From: Schizophyllum amplum
Lineage: Eukaryota; Basidiomycota; Agaricomycetes; Agaricales; Schizophyllaceae
Assembly (NCBI GenBank): GCA_007026445.1
Contig: VDMD01000017.1
Location: forward strand, 372,001 to 436,000
Length of the DNA stretch: 64,000 nucleotides
Direction: 5' to 3'
Shown here: positions 20,177 to 32,078 of the stretch, in pieces
Layout: each line of letters opens with the position of its first letter
Position numbering within the stretch: the first letter of the stretch is position 1
Notes under the pieces: generated by a model
What the model was told of the DNA's origin: nothing
Seen by the model: only the letters and a program-made list of their open reading frames with translations
The model's database searches: none
Position numbers and translations under genes: made by a program

Positions 20177-22811
20177 TCACTCCCCCCTGTCCTCGTCTTC
20201 CTCGAACCCGAATATCTGCCAGAGTAGATGTACCTGCCCAAACGGACGCTCGCCGCCCAGCAGTGTCGACGCCGCCTCGTACCGATTCTCCGGTCGCCTG
20301 ACAGCCGCACACAGGCTCTGGTATGCGCGCGCCATTCGCCGTAGCGCCGCCCGATGCACCTCCGATGCCATCCGTTGTCCGGCCAGTTGCGCGAGCCGCG
20401 AGCTTTCGACGACTTCCAGTCCAGATAACCACAACGCGAAGCTGTGGAGCGCAGCCTGGAGGTCGCTGGGCCTTGTTGACGGGATACGGGAGAGGGGTTC
20501 CTGCCCATGGGGATCAGCGTAGGCATAGCGGGAGCGAGATGAGCGCATACATCGGTAGGCGGGTTTTCGCATGTGTGTGCGGCCTCGTATAGACCCGCGT
20601 CGACCATGATGTCGTGATACTAAGCTGGCTGTCAGTGTATTTTAACCATCGCTGCAGTGATAGACCTTACATGTTCATCCGTAAGCGCGTCTATATGTTC
20701 TCGGATGATCCCCTGCAGCGCCTCCGCTTTCTTGGACGTGAACGAGAACGGCTCAAGGACACCCTGTTGCGAGAGAGCCGTGAGCAGTCATCGCATCATG
20801 GTACCACCTCCCACATACCTCTAAATACGTAAGGCAGTTCAGCACAAACACCTCCCGATCCCATTGCGGGCGTAGCGCCCTCTTGTCTTCGCTCGCCTTG
20901 AGGCACATATCAACAGCGGGATCCAGCAAAGCATCCAGGATGTCGGTGATCAGGCGTTCGTCTTGTTCGTCCTCGTCGCCGGCTAGCGAGGACTGGTATA
21001 CAGTCATAACCTCGCGCAAGATCTGCGCGCGATCGAGGATTGCTAGCGGTGGGGTGAGCGATGGGTCGTCGAAGTCCTAATTGTCGGGGCGTAAGCACCG
21101 TTACGGAGAACAGTAGGAAGGGTCATACCAAGGTATTCCGCGAGAGAGAGCGACCAAGGTTGTCGACCGCATCGTAGAAGACCTGATAGGCGATGTCCAT
21201 GATTCTATACTTCATATGTCAGAGCGCGAGGTATACAGGGGGAAGGGAGATCGGGCGCTCACTCTTGCAACGTCTTTGACAAGAGTGCCTCCTCACTGAT
21301 GGTCCGCTGCATCGTCAACATGTAGAACTGGAGCAGATTCGTGATCTTGTAGGAAACGATGCAGCTCTCCTGCGAGCGGATCGTCTGCTGGACGCGGACC
21401 TGCAATTGGGGAGTCAACGATGTCAACGGAAACGCGCAGCCAGCACGCACCTTCAAAGGCACGCAAAGCTTTGATACCCCCAGGTCCATCAACTCACGAA
21501 TCCACCCTTCCTCTTCGCTTCCATCATTGAACCTCCTCACGCTCCCCACCATGCGTCCGTCACCTCCCACGCCGAACAAGCCCTCCATGAACTCGCGCTC
21601 GGCTGCGATGGTCTGATGTACCCAGGCCAGCATGTCGCCGACATATCGCAGCGGGTCGTGAGCGTGCAGCTCAATCGGCCGCGGCATTCCGCCTGGTCCC
21701 CCACGGGTCAGGGCGGCGAGGAAGGCGTTCATGAGCGATTGGGAGCGCGTTTGAGCGAGAGTGGTGAGAGCAGAAGTAAGGAGTTCGGGTCGGGCGCGTA
21801 GGCGGCGCACGGCCTCGCGGAGGGTGGGCGCGACCTCAATGTGGGTGTCGCGCAGCGCGGTGAACTCGTATGTGCACCAGCGGAGGATCTTGTCGTAGCC
21901 GGCTTCCAGGCGGGTAGAAGTGGAGGACATGATGTCGAGGCTGGGGTGTTCGTGTTAGGCTTGCAGGCGGTGAACGGTGTTTGGACGCACCCTGCTTGTG
22001 TAGGACCGTCTTCGCCAGCCATGAGGACGCGACAGTCGTCGCGGATGCGTTGGGTCTTGTCCATGGCGGCAAAGAAGCGTGAGCCGATAGGTACGTCGCG
22101 CGAGGTCATGGCCTCCGCCTCCTCATCGGAGAGGGTGAACCGGGAGAGGAAGAGGGTGACTATGGATCGCTTGCTCTCTACTTCGTTGCTGAGAAGATGT
22201 AAGTCGACGCGGATGCACTTTGAATGCAGCCACACACCGCTCGTCGCGCAAGTTGCTCGCCCGCTCCAGTAGCGTTCGGCTCGCGTCGTCCGTCAACTTG
22301 AGCTGCCCCTCCGCTTCGTCGCACGCAACGCGCATCGCGGCCACATGCGCCTGGAGACCGTCTAATTTCTGTTACACGAGCATGAACGGGCAAGAAGGCG
22401 GCGGACATACGGCATGCGTACTTGATCGACCTCCGCGAACGCCTGCAGGAATGCGCGGCTGCCCTCCGCGAGCTTGCTCTCCATGTCCTTGCGCAGGTGC
22501 TTTCTCGCGCGGGCAGCGGACTCTCCTGGAACGAGCTCCTTCAGCAATGCATCCTTCGCCTGCGCCGGCTTGGGCGCGTCGTCGTCGGGATCATCGTCGC
22601 GCGCAATCTCCTTGCCTTTCGAGGCTGTAGTGTAAAGCTCAGAGAGTGTTTGGAGGGCTTCCCGGGTAGGCTCGTCGTCGAATCGAGTGCCGAGCACTTT
22701 GTACAGCCGAAGGGAGACGGGATTCTTGCTCTGCCCGAAGGACGATGAATGGCGCATATGCGAGTCGCTGGAGCCTATGGGGGGTCGAGCCATTTGCGGA
22801 GCGGTGGACAT
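20177..22811 (-). CDS. COG6: conserved oligomeric Golgi complex subunit 6
   Basis: Cog6 is a lobe-B subunit of the COG tether for retrograde intra-Golgi traffic. The N-terminus reads MSTAPQMARPPIG, then NPVSLRLYKVLGTRFDDEPT and REALQTLSELYT, the usual opening block of Cog6. A helical, coiled-coil-prone stretch follows (LDGLQAHVAAMRVACDEAEG and NEVESKRSIVTLFLSRFTLS). Next come DVPIGSRFFAAMDKTQRIRD and the conserved middle block GYDKILRWCTYEFTAL, with DPLRYVGDMLAWVHQ after it. The C-terminus is GERPFGQVHLLWQIFGFEED. About ten introns are needed. Total length is about 720 aa, close to the family norm. It sits between the two inverted MYND paralogues and is transcribed away from the PhyH gene. 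Confidence 0.92.
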
Positions 22812-23629
22812 GCTGTGAGATGTCAGCGCCGCGGTCGCTACTATAATCCCTGTCCTCGTCTCCGCAATGGGAACAATAGACCGATGTGTTTGCTCGTGCT
22901 TGGTTCAACTATGCAATAGTATTCAACCTCTTTTGGGACTCTGATCTTCTTCCTTTTATGAACTGCCATGGTCCACAGGTGCTATAACGTGAAGTTGTAC
23001 GGTTGAACTTGAGTCACGATACTCGATATGCGCCTGCCTTCCCTGCACCTGCAGGCCTGAGCGCTTGACCGTGATCGCACACCACGCAAGAAGAACGACA
23101 GCTCGTATCTACTCTGCATCGGACACCTGGCAATCGAGAGTCCAACTTTACCCTGCAGAGGCCCCTCTTTCTCATCCATGATGATGGACCGCAGGTTTTA
23201 TCGTCACCAGAAGCTTCTGACGTACCCTTTAGCGGGCCAGCTGAGCGTCTTCTGAATGCTATCGAGGTCTCATTCCCTTCACACCCCGTCCGATGATCCC
23301 GCGCCGCAGCTCACCAACTATCTTCCACCACGTAATGCGATATCCAGACGGGCGCAATATATGTCATTGACAATCCTCAAAGAAGTATCGCGCCCATGGG
23401 TTTTCGTCTGGTAAGTGTCTACTGTGTGTTGAGACGGTACCGCTCCGCCCCCGACTTACCCGTGTACGCTAGGCATATAGCACCAATCCAAGTATTCAGG
23501 ACGCTGAAGTCATCGCTTCCTCGCTTCTGACTAGTAGACAGATAAGAATCGGCGCAGGCGCGATCGCCGCACACCGTCGTGCATTCGCTGAGCTTTCCTC
23601 CGACTACCCACTATCACTCATCTGCGAAA
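22812..23629. promoter_or_regulatory. divergent intergenic region COG6 / PhyH dioxygenase
   Basis: 818 bp between opposing starts, containing both promoters. No gene, repeat or clear regulatory motif is seen. Confidence 0.45.
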
Positions 23630-25226
23630 ATGTCAGAGGCCGAGTTTGCACTGTCGCAAGAACAGTTGGACGCCTTCGACAATGACGGGGTACGTCGAAA
23701 CGACTTTGTCTTCGATTTACATAGCTCATGCTCTTGTGCCCGCAGTACATCATCCTACCCTCCATCTCGGACGAGATCACGCGCAACATTATCGAGTGGT
23801 CTGCTGAGATCAAGGCGCGCCTTGCATCTCCTCTGTCACCGCCATCCAGCCCTTGACAGCTTGCCCTCGCAGAAACTGCCTCACCTCCCGAACGCCTGGA
23901 TGCATTACGATGAAATCGACGGCAACGGGCGCACCATCCTCTCTCGTACCGAGCGATTTGCCGACTATCATTCCGGCTTCGACACCCTCTTCCGCGCTCC
24001 GCGTCTCCTCGCCGCCCTCAAGGACCTGTCCGGCGAGGAGATGGCGCTCTTGAAAGAGAAGGTCAACTACCGAGGGCCTGGCTCCGGCGGTTTCAAAGCG
24101 CACGTAAGTTTCTTGCTGCAATGATAACAGTTGGCAGGCGGGCTAATAAGGGATACAGACTGATATGGCGGACTGTGAGCCGCCTCGCAGGTACTCAGCG
24201 GTACGGTTGTTGATCCAGAATACCACGCAGATCTCGCCACCGTGCAAGGCAATCATTTGACTAGTGCGTGGTGATCATCGTCTCATCGTTCGCCTTGACT
24301 GACATGATTCTAGTCATGCTCGCCGTTGAACCTGCTACGCTCGAGAATGGATGCCTTGAGGTACGCCTAGACATGCAACTGGGTGCATAGCCATTAATTA
24401 TCCCACGGATTGTACCCGGGTCACATAAAATCGACATCCCCACCAACGACGACATGTGTCTGACGAGCGAGTGGGTCGAGCAGCATGAATGGGTAGGTAC
24501 CGCAATTTTTCAAGGGAATCCGGGGCGTGAGTAACGACACCGAACCTACAGGTCCCCGTACCCCTTCGCACGGGTGAATGCCTTATCTTTGGCTCACGCC
24601 TCGCGCACCGGTCGGGCGCCAACAACTCGCCGCACGGTCGGGCATCGGTGGTAGGTTACTGTACATACCTGGCATAGCGAGATCTTCCCTGACCGATCCA
24701 GTACGCGACGTATAATGCGCTGAGCATCGGCGACAAGCGTGAAGAATATTACGCGCACCGGTGCGTGTCGTGGGGCTGCAGTGCGTAACTCGTCGCTGAC
24801 TTGCCCTCATTTCGTCCTCGGCGTGTTGACTCCGCCTCGGCCACGCTGCCCTTGCCTTCACTACGATGCCCCCTCGCTCCCCGCTCGTCAAATAGGCGCA
24901 TTCATTGGCCAGCGACCGCCGACCGCATTCCCGGGAAGGACTACGAGTACGGCGCGCGCATATACGCGTACGTATACATCTCTGCATATATTGCTCATCT
25001 TCGTCTTTCCTTGGTTAAAATGAGCGTTGGCCCCGAGGGAGACGCGTTATCTCCGTCAGGAGGTGCACAAGTAGACCACCTGTCGTCCACGCTCATCATC
25101 ATCTTAACATCACATCGTCGCACAGACGTTGAAATCTAGAGAACTGACAACTTGTGTAGGGCGGGCACACCGATGCTCACTGTCGACCGCGTTGCGTACA
25201 GCAGGTTCGGCATGCCTGTGGCCTGA
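23630..25226 (+). CDS. phytanoyl-CoA dioxygenase (PhyH) family 2-oxoglutarate/Fe(II) oxygenase
   Basis: A non-heme Fe(II)/2OG dioxygenase of the PhyH superfamily. Spliced blocks: MSEAEFALSQEQLDAFDNDG, YIILPSISDEITRNIIEWSA, WMHYDEIDGNGRTILSRTER, KVNYRGPGSGGFKAHTDMAD (HxD iron motif, His and Asp), HLTIMLAVEPATLENGCLE, VPGSHKIDIPTNDDMCLTSE, and ECLIFGSRLAHRSGANNS with the distal His and a downstream Arg for 2OG. The last exon, after a ~170-nt intron, gives GTPMLTVDRVAYSRFGMPVA, and its existence is supported by the pseudogene at 27.6-28.2 kb. The intron after HxD is ambiguous (AAG acceptor proposed). The substrate cannot be inferred. The stop is only 75 bp from the convergent MYND-B stop. Confidence 0.85.
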
Positions 25227-25300
25227 CGAAGGACTACGGGGAGCACAGATTATACTTAGCAGACCAAGATCAGATCGCATTGACGCTCGCATAGACACTC

Positions 25301-26174
25301 TCAATCATTTAATCGGTAGGTAGTTTTGGGCATACTACCTGGAGGCACCGGTGCCATGTTCTCCGCGCACCGTTCACACTGCGCACCACTCCGCCCTAGA
25401 GAGATATGATCAGCGTTCTGTTTGACCTGTTTGCCGCACTTGGTGCAGTGCATCGGCGTAAAGGAGGGCGGGCGAGCCCGCAGAATGTCCTCCTGGAAGT
25501 TGAAGTTGTTGGTCAGATACCACGTTACGTTCTCCGGCTGAGAGCGAGTATCAGCATCATGTATCGTCTTGAAAGCGAGGCGTGTCACTCACATCGTGGT
25601 CTTCAGAACATGTGACGCATTTCAAGGGATCGTCCCCGGGGTGCTTTTGCTTGTAGTGGTAGCAGCAGCGTGAGTAGCGATCGTGATTGCGGGAGCAGCT
25701 GTTGGCGCTGTACGAAAATGGTGTCTGTGAGACGGACGACACACGTCAGCCGCATGCGAAGGTAGGGAAGATCTGGACACGCACATATTTTCCATAGTCA
25801 TCGCAGATGGTCCTGTTGCAGCACTCAGTCCGACGGAGAGGTCCGTTATCCTTCCCGCACAGGCCGCAGTAGGAGTCGGGGGACGGCACAGGCTCGCCTC
25901 GTTTTTGGCGTTGATAGATCTTGCATAGGCGCTTGTGTTTGGGCCAGGCCTGGATCAACGTCAATGTCGATTGCGACGCGTCGGTGACCAACACAGCAGT
26001 CATAATACCTTGGTCTGGTGTTCTGTCGCTCGCGATTAGTAGCGCTCACACGGTTTTCAGCGCGCAGTCACCTTGCGAGCAGTAGAACGCTTGACCACAG
26101 CCGGAGCATCGGTTGGGAGCTGGGAACGCGCAGATCGCGCAGGAGCGCCTCTCCGGGGTTCCACTGGAGCTCAT
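25301..26174 (-). CDS. MYND-finger protein, paralogue B
   Basis: The inverted paralogue of 19024-19904. MSSSGTPERRSCAICAFPAP, then NRCSGCGQAFYCSQ and, after introns, AWPKHKRLCKIYQRQKRGEP complete the MYND finger. The Cys-rich remainder is also conserved (YCGLCGKDNGPLRRTECCNR, SCSRNHDRYSRCCYHYKQKH, HCTKCGKQVKQN, MPKTTYRLND). The exon pattern equals that of paralogue A. It is head-to-head with the frameshifted unknown gene at 26468 (294 bp apart) and tail-to-tail with the PhyH gene. Both copies look intact, so both may be expressed. Confidence 0.85.
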
Positions 26175-26467
26175 GGTGGTTGCTGAAAAAGATGGCAACG
26201 AGGCGCCTCGAGAGCGGCAATATTGGCATCGGACCGTCGGAACCGGCCGCAGGAGTCTTCTCTATGGCCTCTCTACCTGACTGCTACAAAATTCTTCTCC
26301 ATTGGATTGTATTGCAAGGCAACTCTGTTCTTTTCTGTTATTCTCAGCAAGCCGGCAATCATCATTGTTCCTCATCAAGGATAAGGCCTTCCTGAAGCGG
26401 AAACAAAGGCCATGATCGGGAGTGTCTCGGATTGGTGTTGCTTGACGCTTTCTTGACCACGACGATC

Positions 26468-27434
26468 ATGACAAACCTCGCAGATTCCCCGCTAATCTAC
26501 TCGCAACCGTCCGCCGCACCGCTGGAGGACGCGGCAGTAGACATGTTCTCGTTGCCGGCCGACCGAATCGTCTGCACAGTGCACGGCGCTACGAAGACTC
26601 GTCGGGCACGCGCCTATCATCCTTTGGGGCGCCCTCCTGGATCGTCATATGAATTTTCCCCGATTGGTCAAGGTGTGTATAGCAAGCAATATCTAAAGGC
26701 CTGTCGTGGACTCACTGAATTCGACAGAATTACACATTCCTCGTGCCGGACGAAAACCTGGAGACACTTTCGGCGATGCTCACCCGGATGAACCTCCCTG
26801 TCGTCACGCCCGAGGGCCACGTCGCACGCAGTGACTTCGTGGCGACGCGGTCGGCTTCAGCGTGTCACTCGGGCCACCGACCCATGCGGCATGCAGTGCA
26901 TGCATTTCATGCCTGCCTCGCTGCCGGGCTACACTGAAGACGAACTCAACTCAGCACCTCTTAACAACACACTGGTGATGCTCTACGTGCCACGTCGCTC
27001 TGCCGTCTACGCGGGGATTATCCGCATGATGTCCAAATATCGGCGGTGGTGCGCCGAGCGTGACAAATTGCACTCTGACCTCGAGCTGCTCATCTACTAC
27101 GACTTGCGCGCGCGAGAAGATGACGCCGGGGGAAGAGGACGATTACGACGAAGTTGAGGTGCAAGGGCGGGTGGAAGCTGCGGCCGAGCGCATCAGGGGA
27201 TGGGGGCGAGCCGGAGAGTGGCGGGAGGGTGAGCAGTGGATGGAGGACGCGCTCATCGGGCTCGTGAAGGGCGACAAGGACATGGGTGACCTGCCACTCT
27301 TGGCGCCACCTCTGATGAAAAAACCTGCACGGACGCACAAACTCGTCGGCAGAGCGGAAGCTAGCCCTGAACTTGTCGTCGGCGACTGCTATAACCCGGT
27401 GGCGCAAGAGCTGGGGTGCTCACGCAGACGTTAA
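26468..27434 (+). pseudogene. unrecognised gene with two apparent frameshifts
   Basis: Open stretches in three different frames follow one another in order: MTNLADSPLIYSQPSAAPLE onward (with an intron near 26672-26729), NYTFLVPDENLETLSAMLTR to about 26850; then MQCMHFMPASLPGYTEDELN through LVMLYVPRRSAVYAGIIRMM to about 27118; then REKMTPGEEDDYDEVEVQGR through AEASPELVVGDCY to 27434. No introns of normal size fit the two frame changes (about 26830-26880 and 27115-27125). Each part looks protein-coding but matches no family I know. Either it is a decaying gene or the assembly has two single-base errors. Confidence 0.45.
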
Positions 27435-27589
27435 AGACGCGTTGAGCATGGTCTCAGCCGCTGGAACAAGTCCTCGTCCCTCGGGCGCTGGTGCTCTGTC
27501 TGAGATGGACGAGACGCATCTCTCGTCAGAAGTGAGTTTATCTAGTATTTGCCTCCTGATGTATAGCTACTGACTGCTCACGTAGGCTG

Positions 27590-28220
27590 TATCCGGCTCG
27601 CTCAAAATTGACATTCACGACGACATGCGTCTGACGAACGAGAGAGTCAAGTAGCATACACGGGTAAGCCCCCTCGCTCTTTAAGGGCGCATGGTACATA
27701 GTTGGCGACGTTTGCTGGTCCCCGTACCCCTCTTTCGGGCGAATGTCCGATCTTCGGCTCACGTCTCGTACAGCGGTAGAGCCCCACCAGTCTGTCGCAT
27801 GGTCTGGCATGGGTGATAGGCGTGGCACTGCGTATACATGCGTCAATGATGTCCAGTCCCTACACGACCCGGTACACGACATATACCGCGCTTCGTATCG
27901 GCGACAGGCGTAGAGAATATTACGCGCACCGGTGCTGTGACGTGAAGCTGTGCCTAGCACGCTGCTGACTGGCCCTCATCTCGACTCCGGCGTGTTGTCT
28001 TCTGCCTCTGTCATGCTGCATTTGCTTCTATCACGATGTCTCTTCGTTCCCTCAAAGAGGCGCAGGGACCGCCGACCGCGTTTCCGGAAAGGAGTACCGG
28101 TACTGCGCGCGTATACACGCGTGTGTCTCTATCTCCATGTATTGCATTTCTCTCATCTTCCCTTTTCCTTCGCCTCGGACGCCGATGCTCACCCACGTTG
28201 CGTATGACGGGCCTGACGAG
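27590..28220 (+). pseudogene. 3' fragment of a duplicated PhyH dioxygenase gene
   Basis: Direct-orientation homologue of 24405-25230, including the intronic sequence. Matching landmarks: acgacgacatgcgtctgacg, ccccgtacccctctttcggg, gagaatattacgcgcaccgg, accgccgaccgcgtttccgg and the terminal acgccgatgctcac. A CAG codon in the parent (in EWVEQHE) is TAG here (27652-27654), and the distal His region is altered. The 5' two thirds, with the HxD iron motif, are absent. Not functional. Confidence 0.85.
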
Positions 28221-30480
28221 GAGCCTGCAGTAGCTGCTTCGGCAATGACATGTGCGACTGTTGATACCTCTCATGACTTGGACAAATGAAAAGACAGTTG
28301 AGTACTTGATCTCGCTCCGCTCTCGCTGTACATTGCGACCCCGCTCGGAGTCGCGAATGGCCGTGTTCAACTTCCTGCAACGCGGACCTCCTTGCACGTG
28401 ATTATCACGTGTAATCGGTTAAACAAACGGCAATCGCCGGCTCAACTTGAACATCATCGACTGGGCGCCAAGAAACGTCGCCCACGCCGATAGTATGATT
28501 CTCAAGCATTCACGTCAGGCATTCAAGGAAGATCAGCAGCTGTCAATGTTACTCAGACTTCGCAATATAGTACTGTGAGTGCGCTTCGACGGACTCCAAT
28601 GACAAGAGGACCATGGCAGCTCCGTACCCTAGACGCCGCACGCAAACACCGAGGCAGTGAGTGTAAGTCTCAGCTAGGAAGCCGCAAAATGAGCATGTGA
28701 TCTACATATGCATGGAAAAAATAGTCTACCCAGAGGCGGAGCGCCACAGCATGCTGCTACGCGGTATGTTGGCGGCGCTGCCCAGAGAAGCAGTGTATCG
28801 GAGTAATCACTATGATTATTTGCACGTAAGATGCATCAAACGTACTAGCTAGCAACAGGACAGCGACGTACCGGTTTGGGCTGCTTACCAAAATCCAGCG
28901 TAACCAAAAACATGGATGTCCGGCCTGCGATGGTGACGAATTGAATCCCTATGCCTGAGGAAGCTGCTGAGCTTCGAGTGGGAGTTGCGAGCTGTGCACA
29001 GTGTATGCTTCCAGAATGATGTGAACCTGCACAGGATATACATTGAGCTAAGTTGGTACGTAGGCAAAATCGGAACGGGCACATACCACTGGCACAACCC
29101 GATTGGAAGCTAGACGTACATATTCTCGACTTTGTCCTTGATGTGCGCGGTAGAATAGGACGAAAGAGAACATATATGATTTCAGGGTAGGACGCGAGAA
29201 AGCGCCTCATGGCCCTGGTCATGGCCAGTGCTGAACGTGATATGGGTGGTGATTTCGACGGTTCGGGATAAGAAGAGCAATGGGGAAGTCGCTGGGAAGA
29301 AGATGGGCGCCGGTATGGATATCTGCTCGGGGCTCATTAGAGAAAGGGATGCCTAGAATACTGGGACGCACCTTAATATGTATCGTAGCTCCCATATCAC
29401 CAACCTTGTCTGTTAGAATAGAGGGGACGGGAAGGAGCATGCGATGTTACCGTAGAGCCACGCATAGCGCCACCGTAAAGTCGGAAAGTCTGTTAGCAAA
29501 GACGTGACGGCGGCGGGACCGTCACTACCGACAAGCGGCTTGACGCGGCGGGACAGACGGTCAACGCGACGACGAGGACGTCCGTAGCACCTCCACGATC
29601 AAGCACGCCGCTGGACATGACGGTGCCGACGATGAGGGCCTTCGCTCGCTGACAAGCGCCTAGAAGAGTAGGAAAATTTGCGAGCCGAGCGCACGCTCAA
29701 ATACGAAGGGAGCGGCTTCAAGAAGGGGGACAACCTGAGCCTGAGGACAGCGCAGTCTGTCCAAAGATAATCGTTGCTCACCTGTTATACCCGGTATTTC
29801 GTACGGGTCCGGATTACGGATCGCCATTACGAACAATTTGTGGGGTTGATTGGCGACGATCTTGCATATGTTAGAGGCGGGTAAGGTACGATCGAGACGA
29901 TGCCAGAGGTGAAGAACATGGACAGTTGCAAGAAAGAGAGCGGCGTACCACTGCAGGAGTCGGGAAAAGATGTGACGGTGGTTCGTCCCACGCATGAGCT
30001 GCTTTTTCCGGCCAGGTCAGAGAGTAAATTGCGGCCAATAGGGTGGAGTTGAGATCTGATAGGGATTCCCGATGACCACGGAGTGAGGGGGACGGGCTCG
30101 CATCTTCCATCAGGTCATGATGTACGCGTTTGCGCCCAGCGCGGAGCTTATGTCACGCTTCTGTTTGTTGTCTGGGTGCTCTTTACCCAGGCTTGAGCTG
30201 TGTCTTGCTCTGCGCCCAAAATTGGAGATGCCGCATCAGCCCTCGGGCTGAAATTCGCGAGGTCGGGCGCAGGCGGTGCTACTTATGCATTGGTGGCGTC
30301 CACGGACATTTTTCCGCTCTGCCTTAGGCTGGGAGCATGCGACACTGATTATTTCAACGTCGGATGACGAAGAGGGACAAAATAAGCGAGAACCGTGTCG
30401 ACGAGCGTGGGCGTGTTGAGCCTCGTAGACACATATGGGCGTTCAGAAGCAAAGTTGATCGTCACGTCACAAACGCGACT
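28221..30480. other. gene-poor stretch, no confident gene
   Basis: Only short frames, which cannot be joined into a known family. On the minus strand, 30110 to about 28845 has weak coding character (MEDASPSPSLRGHRESLSD; RLLQWYAALFLATVHVLHLW, a possible membrane helix; FVTIAGRTSMFLVTLDF). It could be a small membrane-protein gene or relic, but I could not build a consistent splice model. No repeat element was identified. Confidence 0.3.
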
Positions 30481-32078
30481 AGTCACCGACACGTGCGCGG
30501 TTGAATATGGCAGGAAGTAGAACTCGCTTGCGCCTTCTCTTCCCGCGCCATCGTGTTCAGTCATCAATTTTGCGATTCCAGGATCGTAACGGACATCCAG
30601 CGACATTCCTTGTCACTGCTCTCGCAACATCTCTCTCCGCGAGCTTGTGCGATAGCTGTGGCGTTGTAGAAGGCAATCGCAGCTCTTCTACTTTCATCGC
30701 CTTGGCACTATTGTCTTCTGATCACAGTGGACCTCCATCACGACGACGCGACACGAAGCGATGTATCCATTCCTGATACTGATGCCTTGCAGCGGACATA
30801 CGATCGGCTGATTGATTCTGTCTCTGCTCCCTTTGAAGCTGTCGACTGGCGCCAGCTCTCCATAACCCTCAATTGTGATGGCAAGGACGGAGCAGCTATC
30901 CCTTTTGTCCGCGGGAGCGTGCAACGCCATACTGCCTGCCGAAGGTACGCCTGCAAGCAACATACATACAATTCTCACAAGTGCGTGACAAGTACTGGCG
31001 GCCCTATGTGGTGCCAATCCGACGTCGATTGATTTTTTGCAGTCCTTTCTAGTCCCTTCTTTGGATGCGGATCGACTGATGCACTGCTCCGTTCTTATGC
31101 GCGTCCGAACCTATGGCTAATGACTCTGGCCCCCCTTCGCGTCGAAAGTCTCTACCTGCACCGAGACAATCTAACACGACAGAGTCGTCAACCTGCTCTA
31201 CACCTTTCTATACCCACCGTCTTTCTCCTCCACGAACGCACGGCCCTTGACATAGTGACCGTCATGCTCGCCGAAATCCCGGAATTCTCTGTTCACAAGA
31301 ATCTGATGGCCTACGTCGCGCTCACATTCAGCGCGTAAACTTCTCTCGGACGGAACGCACTTATACGGAGGTCGCTCTTCTTCGTGTTATGGACATCCCT
31401 TCGACCTGACGACTAAAGGGAACTCTTGTGTCTTGCTCTAGTGACGCCTGTTGCGCCTGGGCTACGGTTCCCAGGTCTCATGACGGACTGTGTCGTGGGC
31501 CAAGTCGAACGGAGATGAAGAGGGACGAAGACGGGCGCTAGACGAGGGCTCGTGACCATGCGTTGATGCTGGTGAGCTGGCATCGTTCTCCTGGTACATA
31601 GATCGGCTCATCGCACTGAACGGCTGGTGGTGGTGATCAATCAGCAGAATGACTCGCGCATTGTCTATGTATATGCAGTGATAAGAAGTATGAATGCCTC
31701 GGTCATACTACTTGGCGGGCCGTTGAATCTCGGGCTGCGCCACCTCCCCGGATTTTCAGCGTTTATGCTTCAGGTTCACTTTGTACACATGTCTGCCTTG
31801 CAGAGAGCATTTCCGAGGAGCGGCAAGCGCGTTCTCGCCACGCCTGGTATCGTCTGGCACAGCTTTCGGGAACATGGCGCTAATCTCCGCACAGCCGCCA
31901 CCCCAATCCACCGGGCACCCTCGGATCCCGGGCCGGTTTTCCCGCGATCGCCCATCGGCAAGGCGGAGTGCTCATCTCTTTTCCTGAACGTCGTCTCCAT
32001 CTCCGCTCCTGCTACTTGCACAGGGCGCAGGTCTTTCTACGTCCTCATCGACACGAACTTTGACGACATATATTCACG
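30481..32078. other. unassigned region with possible gene fragments
   Basis: Two plus-strand stretches look faintly protein-like: about 30724-30950 (DLHHDDATRSDVSIPDTDAL, VDWRQLSITLNCDG) and 31120-31338 (LRVESLYLHRDNLTRQS, LDIVTVMLAEIPEF). The style is like F-box/LRR substrate regions but too short to assign. The long frame starting at 31627 mostly overlaps the promoter and first exons of the next gene in a wrong frame. The last ~450 bp is presumably the promoter of the 32079 gene. Confidence 0.3.
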
